This document shows, one piece after another, positions 42,548 to 50,107 of a stretch of 64,000 bases of DNA. The notes under the pieces were generated by a model. It was not told the origin of the DNA, did not search any database, and saw only the letters and a list, made by a program, of their open reading frames with translations. Source of the stretch: CAVXZE01 sp964615365 (GTDB lineage Bacteria; Myxococcota_A; UBA9160; UBA6930); the NCBI GenBank assembly GCA_964615365.1, contig CAZTOU010000007.1, forward strand, positions 1-64,000, read 5' to 3'. How positions within the stretch are numbered: position 1 is the first letter of the stretch; every line of letters begins with the position of its first letter. A program made the translations under genes and the position numbers.

Positions 42548-44236
42548 ATGAGCCAGCGAAGCAAGCGCATCTTGATCGTCGGTGGCGTGGCGGGAGGAGC
42601 CTCCTGCGCCGCTCGGGCGCGGCGACTCTGCGAGGAGTGCGAGATCGTGATCTTCGACCGCGGTCCCCACGTGTCGTTCGCGAACTGCGGGCTGCCCTAC
42701 TACGTGGGAAACGTGATCGAGGAAGAGGAGAACCTCCTGGTGGCCAAGCCGGAGCGGTTCCGCGACCGCTTCAACATCCAGGTGCACACGGAGACCGAGG
42801 TGCTCGGCATCGACCGGGAGGCCCGGGAGATCGAGGTGCGCGATCTCCGCTCTGGGAAGACGCGGAGAGAGGCCTACGACGCTCTGCTGCTCTCGCCCGG
42901 CGCCGAGGCGGTGCGCCCGGAGCTGCCCGGCATCGACCTGCCGGGGATCTTCGTCCTGCGCACCATCCCCGACAGCCGCAGGATCCGGGAGGCGCTCGAC
43001 GGCGCCACGCACGCGGTGGTGGTCGGCGGGGGATTCATCGGGCTCGAGATGACGGAGAATCTGGTGAGGCGCGGCCTTCACGTGACGGTGGTCGAGCTGG
43101 CCGAGCAGCTCCTGCCACCGCTGGATCCGGAGATGGCCTCTCCCGTGGCCGCGCGACTGCGGGAGAACGGCGTGTCCCTGCGGCTCAACCAGGCCGTGGA
43201 GGCCTTCGAACAGCGGCCCGAAGGCGGCCTGCGCCTGCGCACCTCGGCGGGTGACACGCTCGACGCGGATGTCGCGATCCTGGGCATCGGTGTGCGGCCG
43301 ATGGCCGACCTGGCAGAGCGGGCGGGTCTCGAGATCGGCTCCCGCGGCGGCATCCGGGTCGACGAACGGATGCGCACCAGCGACCCGAACATCTGGGCGG
43401 CGGGCGACGCCGTCGAGGTACGCGACGTGGTGACGGGCGCGCTGGGGTCCGTCCCCCTCGCCGGCCCCGCCAACCGCCAGGGCCGGATCGCCGCGGACGC
43501 CATGCTGCGCGGAGGCGGTGAGGACACCCCGCCTTCCCCGCACGGCGGCGCGAGATTCCGCGGCGTGCAGGCGACCGCCGTCTGTGGCGTGTTCCGTCTC
43601 ACCGTCGCGATCACCGGGGCCAGCGAGAAGGCCCTGCGACGCGCGGGGATCGCGCACTACGCCAAGATCTACCTTCACCCGGGCCACCACGTCGGCTACT
43701 ACCCCGGCGCCCAACCGATCCACATCAAGCTGCTCTTCTCCAGCGAGGACGGGCGCATCCTGGGCGCCCAGGCGGTCGGCGAGGAGGGCGTGGCGCGGCG
43801 CATCGACGTGATCGCGATGGCCCTTCAGATGGGCGGCACGGTCTTCGACCTGGAGGAGGCAGAGCTCTGCTACGCGCCCCAGTACGGCGCCGCCAAGGAT
43901 CCGGTGAACCTCGCCGGCATGGTCGCCGCCAACCACCTGCGAGGTGACGTCCCCCTGGTCGAGTTCAGCGGGTTCGGGGAGGGCGACGCCCAGATCGTCG
44001 ACGTGCGCAGTGCCGACGAGTTCAAGGAGGGTCATCACCCCGACGCCCGCAACATCCCCATCGAGGAGCTCCGCGGCCGACTCGACGAGCTCCCCGAGGC
44101 CCGCGAGATCCATCTCGTCTGCGGGGTCGGCCAGCGCGGCTACTACGCCACCCGTGCGCTCCTCCAGCGCGGCTTCGACGTGCGAAACCTTTCGGGAGGC
44201 ATGAAGACCTATCGCGCGCACAAGGAGGCGGGCTAG
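42548..44236 (+). CDS. CoA-disulfide-reductase-like flavoprotein with C-terminal rhodanese domain
   Basis: 562 residues. The FAD motif ILIVGGVAGGASCAARARR opens the fold; Cys47 in VSFANCGLPYYVG is the active-site thiol of CoA-disulfide and polysulfide reductases. The second NAD(P) motif VVVGGGFIGLEMTENL and a dimerisation domain follow. The final about 100 residues are a rhodanese unit with Cys525 in VCGVGQRGY. Such fusions reduce CoA-persulfide or polysulfides. The GGAGG just upstream fits ATG 42548. Confidence 0.92.
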   Translation: MSQRSKRILIVGGVAGGASCAARARRLCEECEIVIFDRGPHVSFANCGLPYYVGNVIEEEENLLVAKPERFRDRFNIQVHTETEVLGIDREAREIEVRDLRSGKTRREAYDALLLSPGAEAVRPELPGIDLPGIFVLRTIPDSRRIREALDGATHAVVVGGGFIGLEMTENLVRRGLHVTVVELAEQLLPPLDPEMASPVAARLRENGVSLRLNQAVEAFEQRPEGGLRLRTSAGDTLDADVAILGIGVRPMADLAERAGLEIGSRGGIRVDERMRTSDPNIWAAGDAVEVRDVVTGALGSVPLAGPANRQGRIAADAMLRGGGEDTPPSPHGGARFRGVQATAVCGVFRLTVAITGASEKALRRAGIAHYAKIYLHPGHHVGYYPGAQPIHIKLLFSSEDGRILGAQAVGEEGVARRIDVIAMALQMGGTVFDLEEAELCYAPQYGAAKDPVNLAGMVAANHLRGDVPLVEFSGFGEGDAQIVDVRSADEFKEGHHPDARNIPIEELRGRLDELPEAREIHLVCGVGQRGYYATRALLQRGFDVRNLSGGMKTYRAHKEAG

Positions 44237-44250
44237 ATGAGGGGCCCAGC

Positions 44251-44628
44251 GTGCGGAAGCAGTACCACTTCTGGCCTTCACCGGAGGGGCTGCTGGCCTG
44301 GGACGTCGACCGGCTCATCGAGCTCTCCAAGGACCTGCCCCGGATCACCGTCCCGCTGAGCTCGATCCGAGAGCTCGACGAGGTCTACTGGTTCGACGAC
44401 GCGAAGGAGCGCCCCACCTGCCGGAAGGTTCTCGAACACATCGGCCTGATCCACGAGGTGGATCTCTCCTATCCGATCATCCTCGGCGCCGACGGACGGG
44501 TGATGGACGGCATGCACCGCGTGGCAAAGGCGTTTCTCGAGGGGCGCGAGGAGATCGAGGCCGTGCAGTTCGAGAGGAATCCCGACCCCGACCGTGTGGG
44601 CTGCAGACCAGAGGATCTACCGTACTGA
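44251..44628 (+). CDS. ParB-like domain protein, small
   Basis: 125 residues from GTG 44251, 14 bp after the rhodanese flavoprotein. PLSSIRELDEVYWFDD, YPIILGADGRVMDGMHRVAKA and the opening RKQYHFWPSPEGLLAWDVDRLI resemble the ParB/sulfiredoxin N-terminal fold, in which GxxxDGxHR is the core nucleotide-binding motif. It is far shorter than chromosomal ParB and lacks the DNA-binding part, so a role in segregation is unlikely. Coupling to a persulfide reductase hints at a sulfiredoxin-like or kinase role, which is inference. Confidence 0.72.
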   Translation: MRKQYHFWPSPEGLLAWDVDRLIELSKDLPRITVPLSSIRELDEVYWFDDAKERPTCRKVLEHIGLIHEVDLSYPIILGADGRVMDGMHRVAKAFLEGREEIEAVQFERNPDPDRVGCRPEDLPY

Positions 44629-44637
44629 GCTCGCCGC

Positions 44638-44824
44638 CCTAGCCCGCATTTCTCACCGGGTCGCGTAGCGAGGCCGCCGGGAGTGCTGCAGATTCGCGGC
44701 CCTCGGACTGGAGGGCGCCGAAGGCGTACTGGGCAGTACGTCGAGGCGGCCGGAGGGAGAAGGTCGCGAAGATGCGGCGCTATCGGCGGCCGCAGTAGAG
44801 ACATGGTGAGAAATGCGGGCTAGG
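44638..44824. mobile_element. MITE-like element with perfect terminal inverted repeats
   Basis: 187 bp. CCTAGCCCGCATTTCTCACC at 44638-44657 is the exact reverse complement of the right end at 44805-44824. CTAG at both outer ends could be a target duplication instead of repeat. Inside is a short hairpin CGTACTG-GG-CAGTACG (44725-44740) and GC-rich partial inverted sequence. No transposase is encoded. It lies 9 bp past the ParB-like gene. Confidence 0.85.
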
Positions 44825-44835
44825 CCGGACGCAGG

Positions 44836-44988
44836 TCACCTCTCCCTGGGGCGCCAATCCGCGAACTTCTCGTAGGCGGGATCTGCTTCTTTCCGCTCGC
44901 CATCCCGAGCCAGCTGCCCCGCGAGCCACTGAAACCACTCGGCCCAGGATGGCTGGGCCTGTTCCTGTCGGACCGTATCCGTCCCTGG
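44836..44988 (-). pseudogene. C-terminal remnant of a lost gene
   Basis: On the minus strand the frame reads TVRQEQAQPSWAEWFQW, then LAGQLARDGERKEADPAYEK, then FADWRPRER and a stop (codon at 44836-44838). The frame is closed upstream by a stop at 44989-44991, where symporter homology on the other strand begins. The composition is that of a real soluble protein tail, but there is no start codon and no recognisable family. Confidence 0.6.
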
Positions 44989-45419
44989 TCATGCCGCTTC
45001 TGGCCTTCGGGATCGCCTGGCTTCTGCGCCTGCCTCCCGAGCTCGCCGTAGGGTTCATCCTGGTGGGTACGTGCCCGGGCGGGACGGCGTCGAACGTCAT
45101 CACCTATCTCGCGCGCGGAGACGTGGCGCTCTCCGTCACCTTGACCTCGGTCTCGACCGTACTCTCGCCGCTCTTGACACCCCTGCTCACACTGTGGCTG
45201 GCCGGACACTGGATGCCGGTCCCGACCGCCGCACTCCTCGTCTCCATCCTTCAGATCGTGCTGGTTCCGGTGATGCTCGGCGTGGTGGCCCAGCGCCACT
45301 TCGGAGCGGCCGTCGCCAAGGGGATCGAGGTGATGCCGCTCGTCTCCGTCGTCGCGATCGTGGGCGCGATCGTGGGCAAGAACGCGGAGCAGATTCTCTC
45401 CATCGGTCCCTTGATCTGA
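44985..45419 (+). pseudogene. Truncated bile acid:sodium symporter family gene
   Basis: The frame begins abruptly inside the family's second or third helix (LVMPLLAFGIAWLLRLPPELAVGFILVGTCPGGTASNVITYLARGDVAL) and ends after AIVGKNAEQILSIGPLI. BASS transporters are about 300 residues; only about 145 remain, and both ends are missing. The core motif GTCPGGTASN is intact. A start at 44949 is possible but its first dozen residues are non-native. The stop TGA sits at a possible insertion-sequence end. Confidence 0.8.
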
Positions 45420-45480
45420 ACCGCCCCGACTTTTCCGGAGACTCTGCCCTGCCCCGGGTTTAGTGGAGGCAAGAAACTGG
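45417..45480. mobile_element. Possible insertion-sequence end remnant
   Basis: TGAACCGCCCCGACTTTTCC begins exactly where the symporter frame breaks and is followed by a related block CCCCGGGTTTAGTGGAGGC. From memory this looks like terminal inverted repeat sequence of IS3-type elements. No transposase remains. A search is needed to confirm. Confidence 0.4.
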
Positions 45481-45513
45481 ACTCCGCTGCCATAATCGTG
45501 CAGGGGAACGGCA

Positions 45514-45589
45514 TGGCGTCCCCAACGGGACTCGAACCCGTGTTGCCGGCGTGAAAGGCCGGAGTCCTAGGCCACTAGACGATGGGGAC
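45514..45589 (-). tRNA. tRNA-Glu (UUC)
   Basis: The minus strand folds as a 76-nt tRNA with an encoded CCA end. Acceptor arms GTCCCCA and TGGGGAC pair; the T arm carries GGTTCGAGTCCC; the anticodon loop is CTTTCAC, anticodon TTC (45553-45555). It reads glutamate GAA/GAG. Confidence 0.97.
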
Positions 45590-45643
45590 GCGCTGGAATC
45601 AGCTCGGAGCGAGTATGGCGAATGATCTGTGCCCCCGCGAGGG

Positions 45644-46276
45644 TCAGTCCGGAGTGGCGATGTCGGCGTGCCGCCAGAGATACCAGCAGGCCACGCTGCG
45701 GTAGGGTTGCCAGCACTCGGCGATCGCCTCGAGCTCGCGGGGCTTCGGGAGGGATTCGAGGCCGTAGAGATCGCGGGCCGCTTTTCGGACTCCGTAGTCT
45801 CCCACCGGGAGGACGTCCGGGCGCCCGAGGGAGAACATCAGCAGCATGTGCGCCGTCCACTCCCCGACGCCGCGGATCGGTGTCACTGCCGCGATGACCT
45901 CCTCGTCCTCCATCTGAACGAGCTTCCGCGCGCGCACCGTCCCGTCCAGAAAGGCCTCTGCGATGCTTCGCACCGCGGCGGCCTTCTGCCGGGAGAGACC
46001 CACGCCGCGAAGGCATTCCGGGGAAGCGGCGTGCAGCCGCTCCGGCCTGGGAATCCGGCCGCCGAACTCGGCCTTGAAACGACCCTCGATGGCGTTGGCG
46101 GCAGCCCCCGCGAGCTGCTGGTAGAGAACGCTGCGGACCAGGTAGCGGTAGGGATCTCCCCGCCAGCGCAAGCCGCAGGGACCGACCTTCCGGATCAGCG
46201 GGCGCAGGACGGGATCCCGGCGGCTGAGAGACCGCCGGGCTCTGGCGAGAAGCGCGGCATCGACGCGCGGAGGCAT
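45644..46276 (-). CDS. DNA-3-methyladenine glycosylase, AlkA-like
   Basis: 210 residues of the HhH-GPD superfamily, base-excision repair of alkylated DNA. The helix-hairpin-helix is TPIRGVGEWTA (about 132-142) and the catalytic Asp160 sits in VLPVGDYGVRKA. YLVRSVLYQQLAGAAANAI is the conserved N-terminal helix. There are no cluster cysteines at the end, so it is not an EndoIII type. Confidence 0.92.
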   Translation of the reverse strand: MPPRVDAALLARARRSLSRRDPVLRPLIRKVGPCGLRWRGDPYRYLVRSVLYQQLAGAAANAIEGRFKAEFGGRIPRPERLHAASPECLRGVGLSRQKAAAVRSIAEAFLDGTVRARKLVQMEDEEVIAAVTPIRGVGEWTAHMLLMFSLGRPDVLPVGDYGVRKAARDLYGLESLPKPRELEAIAECWQPYRSVACWYLWRHADIATPD

Positions 46277-46328
46277 GGGCGCAGCTTAGCCCGCTCGGAA
46301 ACCGCGCAAGTGCGGCTAAGATATCGCG

Positions 46329-47261
46329 ATGAACGATCTCGTGATCCGACAGGAACGGGCCCACAACCTGTGGACCAGTGTGCAGCGCAAGACGCCTCCC
46401 CTCGCCACCGCTACCACCCTCTACCCGAATCCACAGGTAGAGCCGGAGCAGATCGGCGGACTCGCCCAGGCCCAGGAGGAGGTGGTGACCTACGCCTGCG
46501 CCCTGACCAACCCGGAGCTCTACGCGAGCTGGGGCACCTTCCCACCCTCGGGCCTGCTGCTGATCGGCAACCCGGGGACGGGCAAGACCCTGCTGGCGAC
46601 TGCCATGGCGACCCGCGCCAGGACACCGTTCCTGGAGGTAGAGGTTCCCCGCCTCGCCATCGAGATCGTCCACCACGCCGGAAAGGCCACCGAGATGCTC
46701 GATGCCTGGTCTCAGGCGCTGCAGGAGATGCCCCCCCTGAGCGTCTTCTTTCACGAGCTCGAGTTCTCCCAGGCCCAGGCCTTCGGCGTCAACCGGCCCG
46801 ATCTCCCGATCGGGCCGATCATGGACTTCCTCCTCGAGTTCATCGAGCGCGCCATCGCGGTCCCCGACACGCTGGTGGTGGGATCGACGACCAGCCCGGT
46901 CACACTGCGCCACGCCTTCCTGGCACCGGGTCGCTTCGAACGGGTCGTCGAGGTGACACCCCGGTTCCCGGAGGACATCGTCGCCGCCCTCGAGATCCAC
47001 TGCCGGGCGGCGGAGAAGCGCGCGGGGCGGGGCCTCTTCGACGCCATCGACTGGCCGGAGGTGGTCCGGAATCTCCAGGAGCCCTCCATCGGGGACTGGA
47101 TCCGGCTCATGCACGGCGTGCTGCGCCGCAAGGCTCGCTGCGAATCGACGGGAGAGGACGCCGGCCTGGTCACCACCGACGACCTGATGGCGGAGGTCGA
47201 GCGCTTCAAGAAGGCGCAGGGACAGATCTCCAGACCTGAGGGCAGCGGGACCTACGTCTGA
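46329..47261 (+). CDS. AAA-family ATPase with altered Walker B
   Basis: 310 residues. The Walker A GNPGTGKT is at residues 80-87, VPRLAIEIVHHAGKATEML is the pore-region equivalent, and APGRFERVVEV contains the arginine-finger region. The Walker B acidic pair is His142-Glu143 (SVFFHELE), replacing the usual Asp-Glu, so Mg binding may be weakened while the catalytic Glu is kept. It resembles the ATPase cores of FtsH/ClpX-like proteins without a protease domain. Function unknown. Confidence 0.85.
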   Translation: MNDLVIRQERAHNLWTSVQRKTPPLATATTLYPNPQVEPEQIGGLAQAQEEVVTYACALTNPELYASWGTFPPSGLLLIGNPGTGKTLLATAMATRARTPFLEVEVPRLAIEIVHHAGKATEMLDAWSQALQEMPPLSVFFHELEFSQAQAFGVNRPDLPIGPIMDFLLEFIERAIAVPDTLVVGSTTSPVTLRHAFLAPGRFERVVEVTPRFPEDIVAALEIHCRAAEKRAGRGLFDAIDWPEVVRNLQEPSIGDWIRLMHGVLRRKARCESTGEDAGLVTTDDLMAEVERFKKAQGQISRPEGSGTYV

Positions 47262-47355
47262 TCGAATCCAGACCAACCGCTCGGGCCTCGCGAACCTCGA
47301 CCGGAGAAGAGCGCGCCACGCGAGGCCACCACCAGACTCGAGGCGGCGATCGGGA

Positions 47356-47544
47356 TCAGGCGGGGGCCGCTACCGGGGCGGCCTGCTGAACCTGAAGCAT
47401 GGCCGGAGGAGGCGGGCTAGCGAGCTGCTCCTCGAGGCAGCTTTCGCAGATCCCGTGGCTCACGCGGTGCGCCTGTGCCGCCTGCGAGGGCTGGCTCGCC
47501 CCGCCGGACATCGTTTCCCCGCACCACGCACAGAGCACCGTCAT
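47356..47544 (-). CDS. Small zinc-ribbon protein
   Basis: 62 residues. Two CxxC pairs (LCAWCGE near residue 5 and GICESCLEE near 32) with a preceding SHG form a probable zinc ribbon, and the C-terminal third is Pro/Ala/Gln-rich. Proteins of this type are common in deltaproteobacterial genomes with no assigned role. Confidence 0.7.
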   Translation of the reverse strand: MTVLCAWCGETMSGGASQPSQAAQAHRVSHGICESCLEEQLASPPPPAMLQVQQAAPVAAPA

Positions 47545-47636
47545 ACCTGAGAAGTGGACGGATCGAGGGGCGAGGTGTCAGAAAAAAGATCTCCGACTCC
47601 CGATAATTCGGCTGCCGCGAGCTCATCCCCCTCCTG

Positions 47637-47674
47637 ACAAAAGGAGGCGGCCACCCCCGAGGGGGTGGCCGCCT
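47637..47674 (-). terminator. Intrinsic terminator of the second PEP-CTERM gene
   Basis: A 14-bp inverted repeat (47645-47658 and 47661-47674, two-base loop) is followed on the minus strand by TTTTG. It lies 31 bp past the PEP-CTERM gene stop. Confidence 0.85.
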
Positions 47675-47704
47675 GAATGTCACCTTGCGGTTCTGGTGTG
47701 ATCG

Positions 47705-48439
47705 CTAGCGCTTGCGGCTGCGACCCAGAATCGCGAGGCCGACGGCGCCCGCGCCGAGGAGCAGCATCGTGCCCGGCTCAGGAACGAGCTGCAGGTTGAG
47801 GATCCCGATCAGCGGCAGCTCCGGGAACGCCGTCGTGAGACTCGTGAAGGTCTTGCTGACCGTCACGAGCTGGACGGCGCCGCCCGCAGTGTTGTAGCCG
47901 GTCGGGAAGATCGGCGAGGTCACGTTGCTGTTCGGCGAGTGGACGGTCATCGTCGGCAGGCCGAGCTGCCACGGGTTGTGCTGCATGGTGACGGACACGG
48001 ACCCGGTGATCACCTGGGTCCCGCCGATACCGAAGCCGCCAGCCAGCGGAACGGTAATGCCCGCGTAGGCGCAGGGCGCGAACACCAGACAGATCTTCGA
48101 GGTGCCGCTGAGGCCCATGGTCGAACCGGCACCCCCATCGAGAGGGGTTCCGCTGGCGTTCTCCAGGCTGGTGAAGATGACCGAGTTGATGGTTCCGCTG
48201 TTCGTCACCGGCAACGACGCAGATACCGGCCCGAACATACCGCCAGTGAGTGAAAGGCTACTTATGGGGAAGTTCCCATTCGCGCTCCCGTTCACCATGG
48301 CCATGCCGGTCCCGGCCCCTGTGAGACCCGGCAGGGTCGCCAACTGGAATGTCAGCGATCCCGTATAGCTAAGTGTGGCCGCGTGCACGCCGCCCGCCAT
48401 CAACAGGGTCGCCAAAGCGACTAACAACTTGATTCGCAT
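47705..48439 (-). CDS. Secreted PEP-CTERM sorted protein, second
   Basis: 244 residues. The signal peptide LLVALATLLMAGGVHA is followed by a Gly/Ser/Thr-rich beta-strand body. The C terminus PEPGTMLLLGAGAVGLAILG ends RSRKR, a full PEP-CTERM tail for exosortase sorting. The body has no catalytic motif. ATG 48439 lies behind GGAG. Much longer frames through this region are shadows. Confidence 0.88.
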   Translation of the reverse strand: MRIKLLVALATLLMAGGVHAATLSYTGSLTFQLATLPGLTGAGTGMAMVNGSANGNFPISSLSLTGGMFGPVSASLPVTNSGTINSVIFTSLENASGTPLDGGAGSTMGLSGTSKICLVFAPCAYAGITVPLAGGFGIGGTQVITGSVSVTMQHNPWQLGLPTMTVHSPNSNVTSPIFPTGYNTAGGAVQLVTVSKTFTSLTTAFPELPLIGILNLQLVPEPGTMLLLGAGAVGLAILGRSRKR

Positions 48440-48973
48440 ACTCTTGATCTCCACTGGGTTCGAGCAGTTCCATCCGACGCTTCCGCCGCACCGGCACCCT
48501 GCTCGTCTCGCTTGCCACAGATATGGGGGCCGCAGCCCCCGGGTGGAACTGTTGTTCACAGGGATAAGTGGTGGGTGAGTGGAAAAAGTGGCAGGGAAAA
48601 TCGACCGTTTTGCGTTTTCCCGGATTCGGGACGTCCCGGATCCGGGACCCACCACCCCCCGCGGATTCGAGCACTCCTGGAAGCGGCTTGCGCCCTCTCG
48701 GATTTCTCCAGCCGGGACGCCCGATCCGGACCGGGGGTGCGCCTTCCGGGAGCGGCACCCCTTCGGCAAGCGGGCTGCATGCTGCGCGTTCGCTTCCGGC
48801 GTGCTTCCGCCGGTGCGTCCCGAAGAAGGGATCCGCCCCCTCCGGGCGCCGCCCTGGCGATCACCTAACCTACTGTTTTTAAAGAGAATCCAGATCCGTC
48901 TCGGCTGGCACGAGGATTGAAAGAGCCCCCCCCCGACCCGGTCTCTCAGCGCCCGGGTGGAAGGGGCCCCCCT
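48440..48973. other. Long intergenic region with a 30-bp palindrome
   Basis: 534 bp without a convincing gene. It holds a near-perfect 30-bp palindrome at 48618-48647, listed separately, inside a 9-bp outer inverted repeat (GTGGTGGGT 48568-48576 and its complement at 48647-48655). The A-rich stretches GGAAAAAGTGG and GGGAAAATCG lie beside it. Promoters of the PEP-CTERM gene (minus) and the HD-GYP operon (plus) should lie here. AAGGGG near 48961 is the ribosome-binding site of the latter. Confidence 0.55.
48618..48647. repeat. Near-perfect 30-bp palindrome made of two direct repeats
   Basis: TCCCGGATTCGGGA and TCCCGGATCCGGGA are joined by CG. The whole is a palindrome with one mismatched pair, and its central 12 bp CGGGACGTCCCG is perfect. 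The sequence could bind a dimeric or tetrameric regulator or fold in RNA. Confidence 0.8.
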
Positions 48974-50101
48974 ATGGCAGAGCACGCCGTGCTCTTCGTG
49001 GACGACGAGGGAAACATTCTGAAGGCCGTTCAGCGCCTGCTCCGCAACGAGCCATGGAAGGTGCTCACGGCGTCGCGGGGCTCGGAGGCCCTCGAGATCC
49101 TCGATCAGACCGTGGCCCAGGTGGTGGTCTCGGATCAGCGGATGCCCGAGATGAGCGGCGTCGACCTGCTCCAGGCGATCCGCGAGCGCCGGCCCGACGT
49201 GGTGCGGATGATGCTGACCGGATACACGGAGATGAACGTCGCCGTGGAGGCGATCAACCGCGGCGAGATCTTCCGCCTCATCACCAAGCCGTGGAACGAC
49301 GAGGAGCTCAAGGCAACCCTTCGCCAGGCCTTCGACCACTTCGATCTCAAGGAGGAGATCAAGCGGCTCAACCAGGTCACCCGGGAACAGAACCTGAAGC
49401 TCCAGGACATGAACCGGAACCTGGAGCAGAAGGTCCGCGACCGCACCAAGCAGCTCGCGGAGAAGCACCAGGAGCTGCGCGTCGCCTACATCCAGACGAT
49501 CCGGGCCCTGGCCAAGGCCGTGGATGCGAAGGACCCCCACACCTACGGTCACTCCGAGCAGGTGGGAGTCTTCGCGTCGAAGATGGCCCGCGAGCTCGGC
49601 CTCCCCAAGGAGCTGATCGAGCGGGTGTACATCGCCGGGTTGCTCCACGACGTCGGAAAGATCGGCGTGCGCGATGCGGTCATCACCAAGCCGGACCGGC
49701 TCACCCCCGAGGAGTACGCGGAGATCAAGGAGCACCCCGGGATCGGTGCGCGCATTCTTCAGCCGGTCGCCTTCCTCTCCGACCTGATCGACTCCGTGCG
49801 CCACCACCACGAGTGGTACGACGGCTCCGATCGGGGATACCCCGACAACCTCCGCGGGGATCGGATCCCCCTGCCATCGCGCATCATCCTGGTGGCCGAC
49901 ACGGTGGAGGCCATGTCCAGCGACCGCCCCTACCGGAATGGGTTGCCCCTCGACGTGGTGGTGGAGGAGCTGCAGAAGTACTCGGGGAGCCAGTTCGATC
50001 CCGGTTGCGTGGACGTCTGCCTCCGCCTGATCGAGCGAGAAGGTGCGTCCTTCGTGGAAAAGGACCAGAAGTTCGACATCGATGCCTTCCTCGAGGTCTG
50101 A
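48974..50101 (+). CDS. Response regulator with HD-GYP domain
   Basis: 375 residues. The receiver domain has acidic pocket Asp10-Asp11, phospho-acceptor Asp54 (VVSDQRMPEMSG) and Lys105. A coiled-coil linker about 125-175 (LNQVTREQNLKLQDMNRNLEQ) leads to the HD-GYP domain: HSEQV near 194, HD at 226-227 in LLHDVGKIG, HHHE at 278-281 and GYP at 289-291. The GYP loop has two extra residues (DGSDRGYP). It likely hydrolyses cyclic-di-GMP. It heads a three-gene operon. Confidence 0.93.
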   Translation: MAEHAVLFVDDEGNILKAVQRLLRNEPWKVLTASRGSEALEILDQTVAQVVVSDQRMPEMSGVDLLQAIRERRPDVVRMMLTGYTEMNVAVEAINRGEIFRLITKPWNDEELKATLRQAFDHFDLKEEIKRLNQVTREQNLKLQDMNRNLEQKVRDRTKQLAEKHQELRVAYIQTIRALAKAVDAKDPHTYGHSEQVGVFASKMARELGLPKELIERVYIAGLLHDVGKIGVRDAVITKPDRLTPEEYAEIKEHPGIGARILQPVAFLSDLIDSVRHHHEWYDGSDRGYPDNLRGDRIPLPSRIILVADTVEAMSSDRPYRNGLPLDVVVEELQKYSGSQFDPGCVDVCLRLIEREGASFVEKDQKFDIDAFLEV

Positions 50102-50107
50102 TCGCCG

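Noticed and set aside
42359..44281. 640-residue minus-strand frame opposite the rhodanese flavoprotein
   Set aside because: Shadow; no motif.
48585..48615. Possible sigma-54 promoter (TGGCAGGG...TTGC)
   Set aside because: Spacing between the GG and GC elements is far too long for the -24/-12 consensus.
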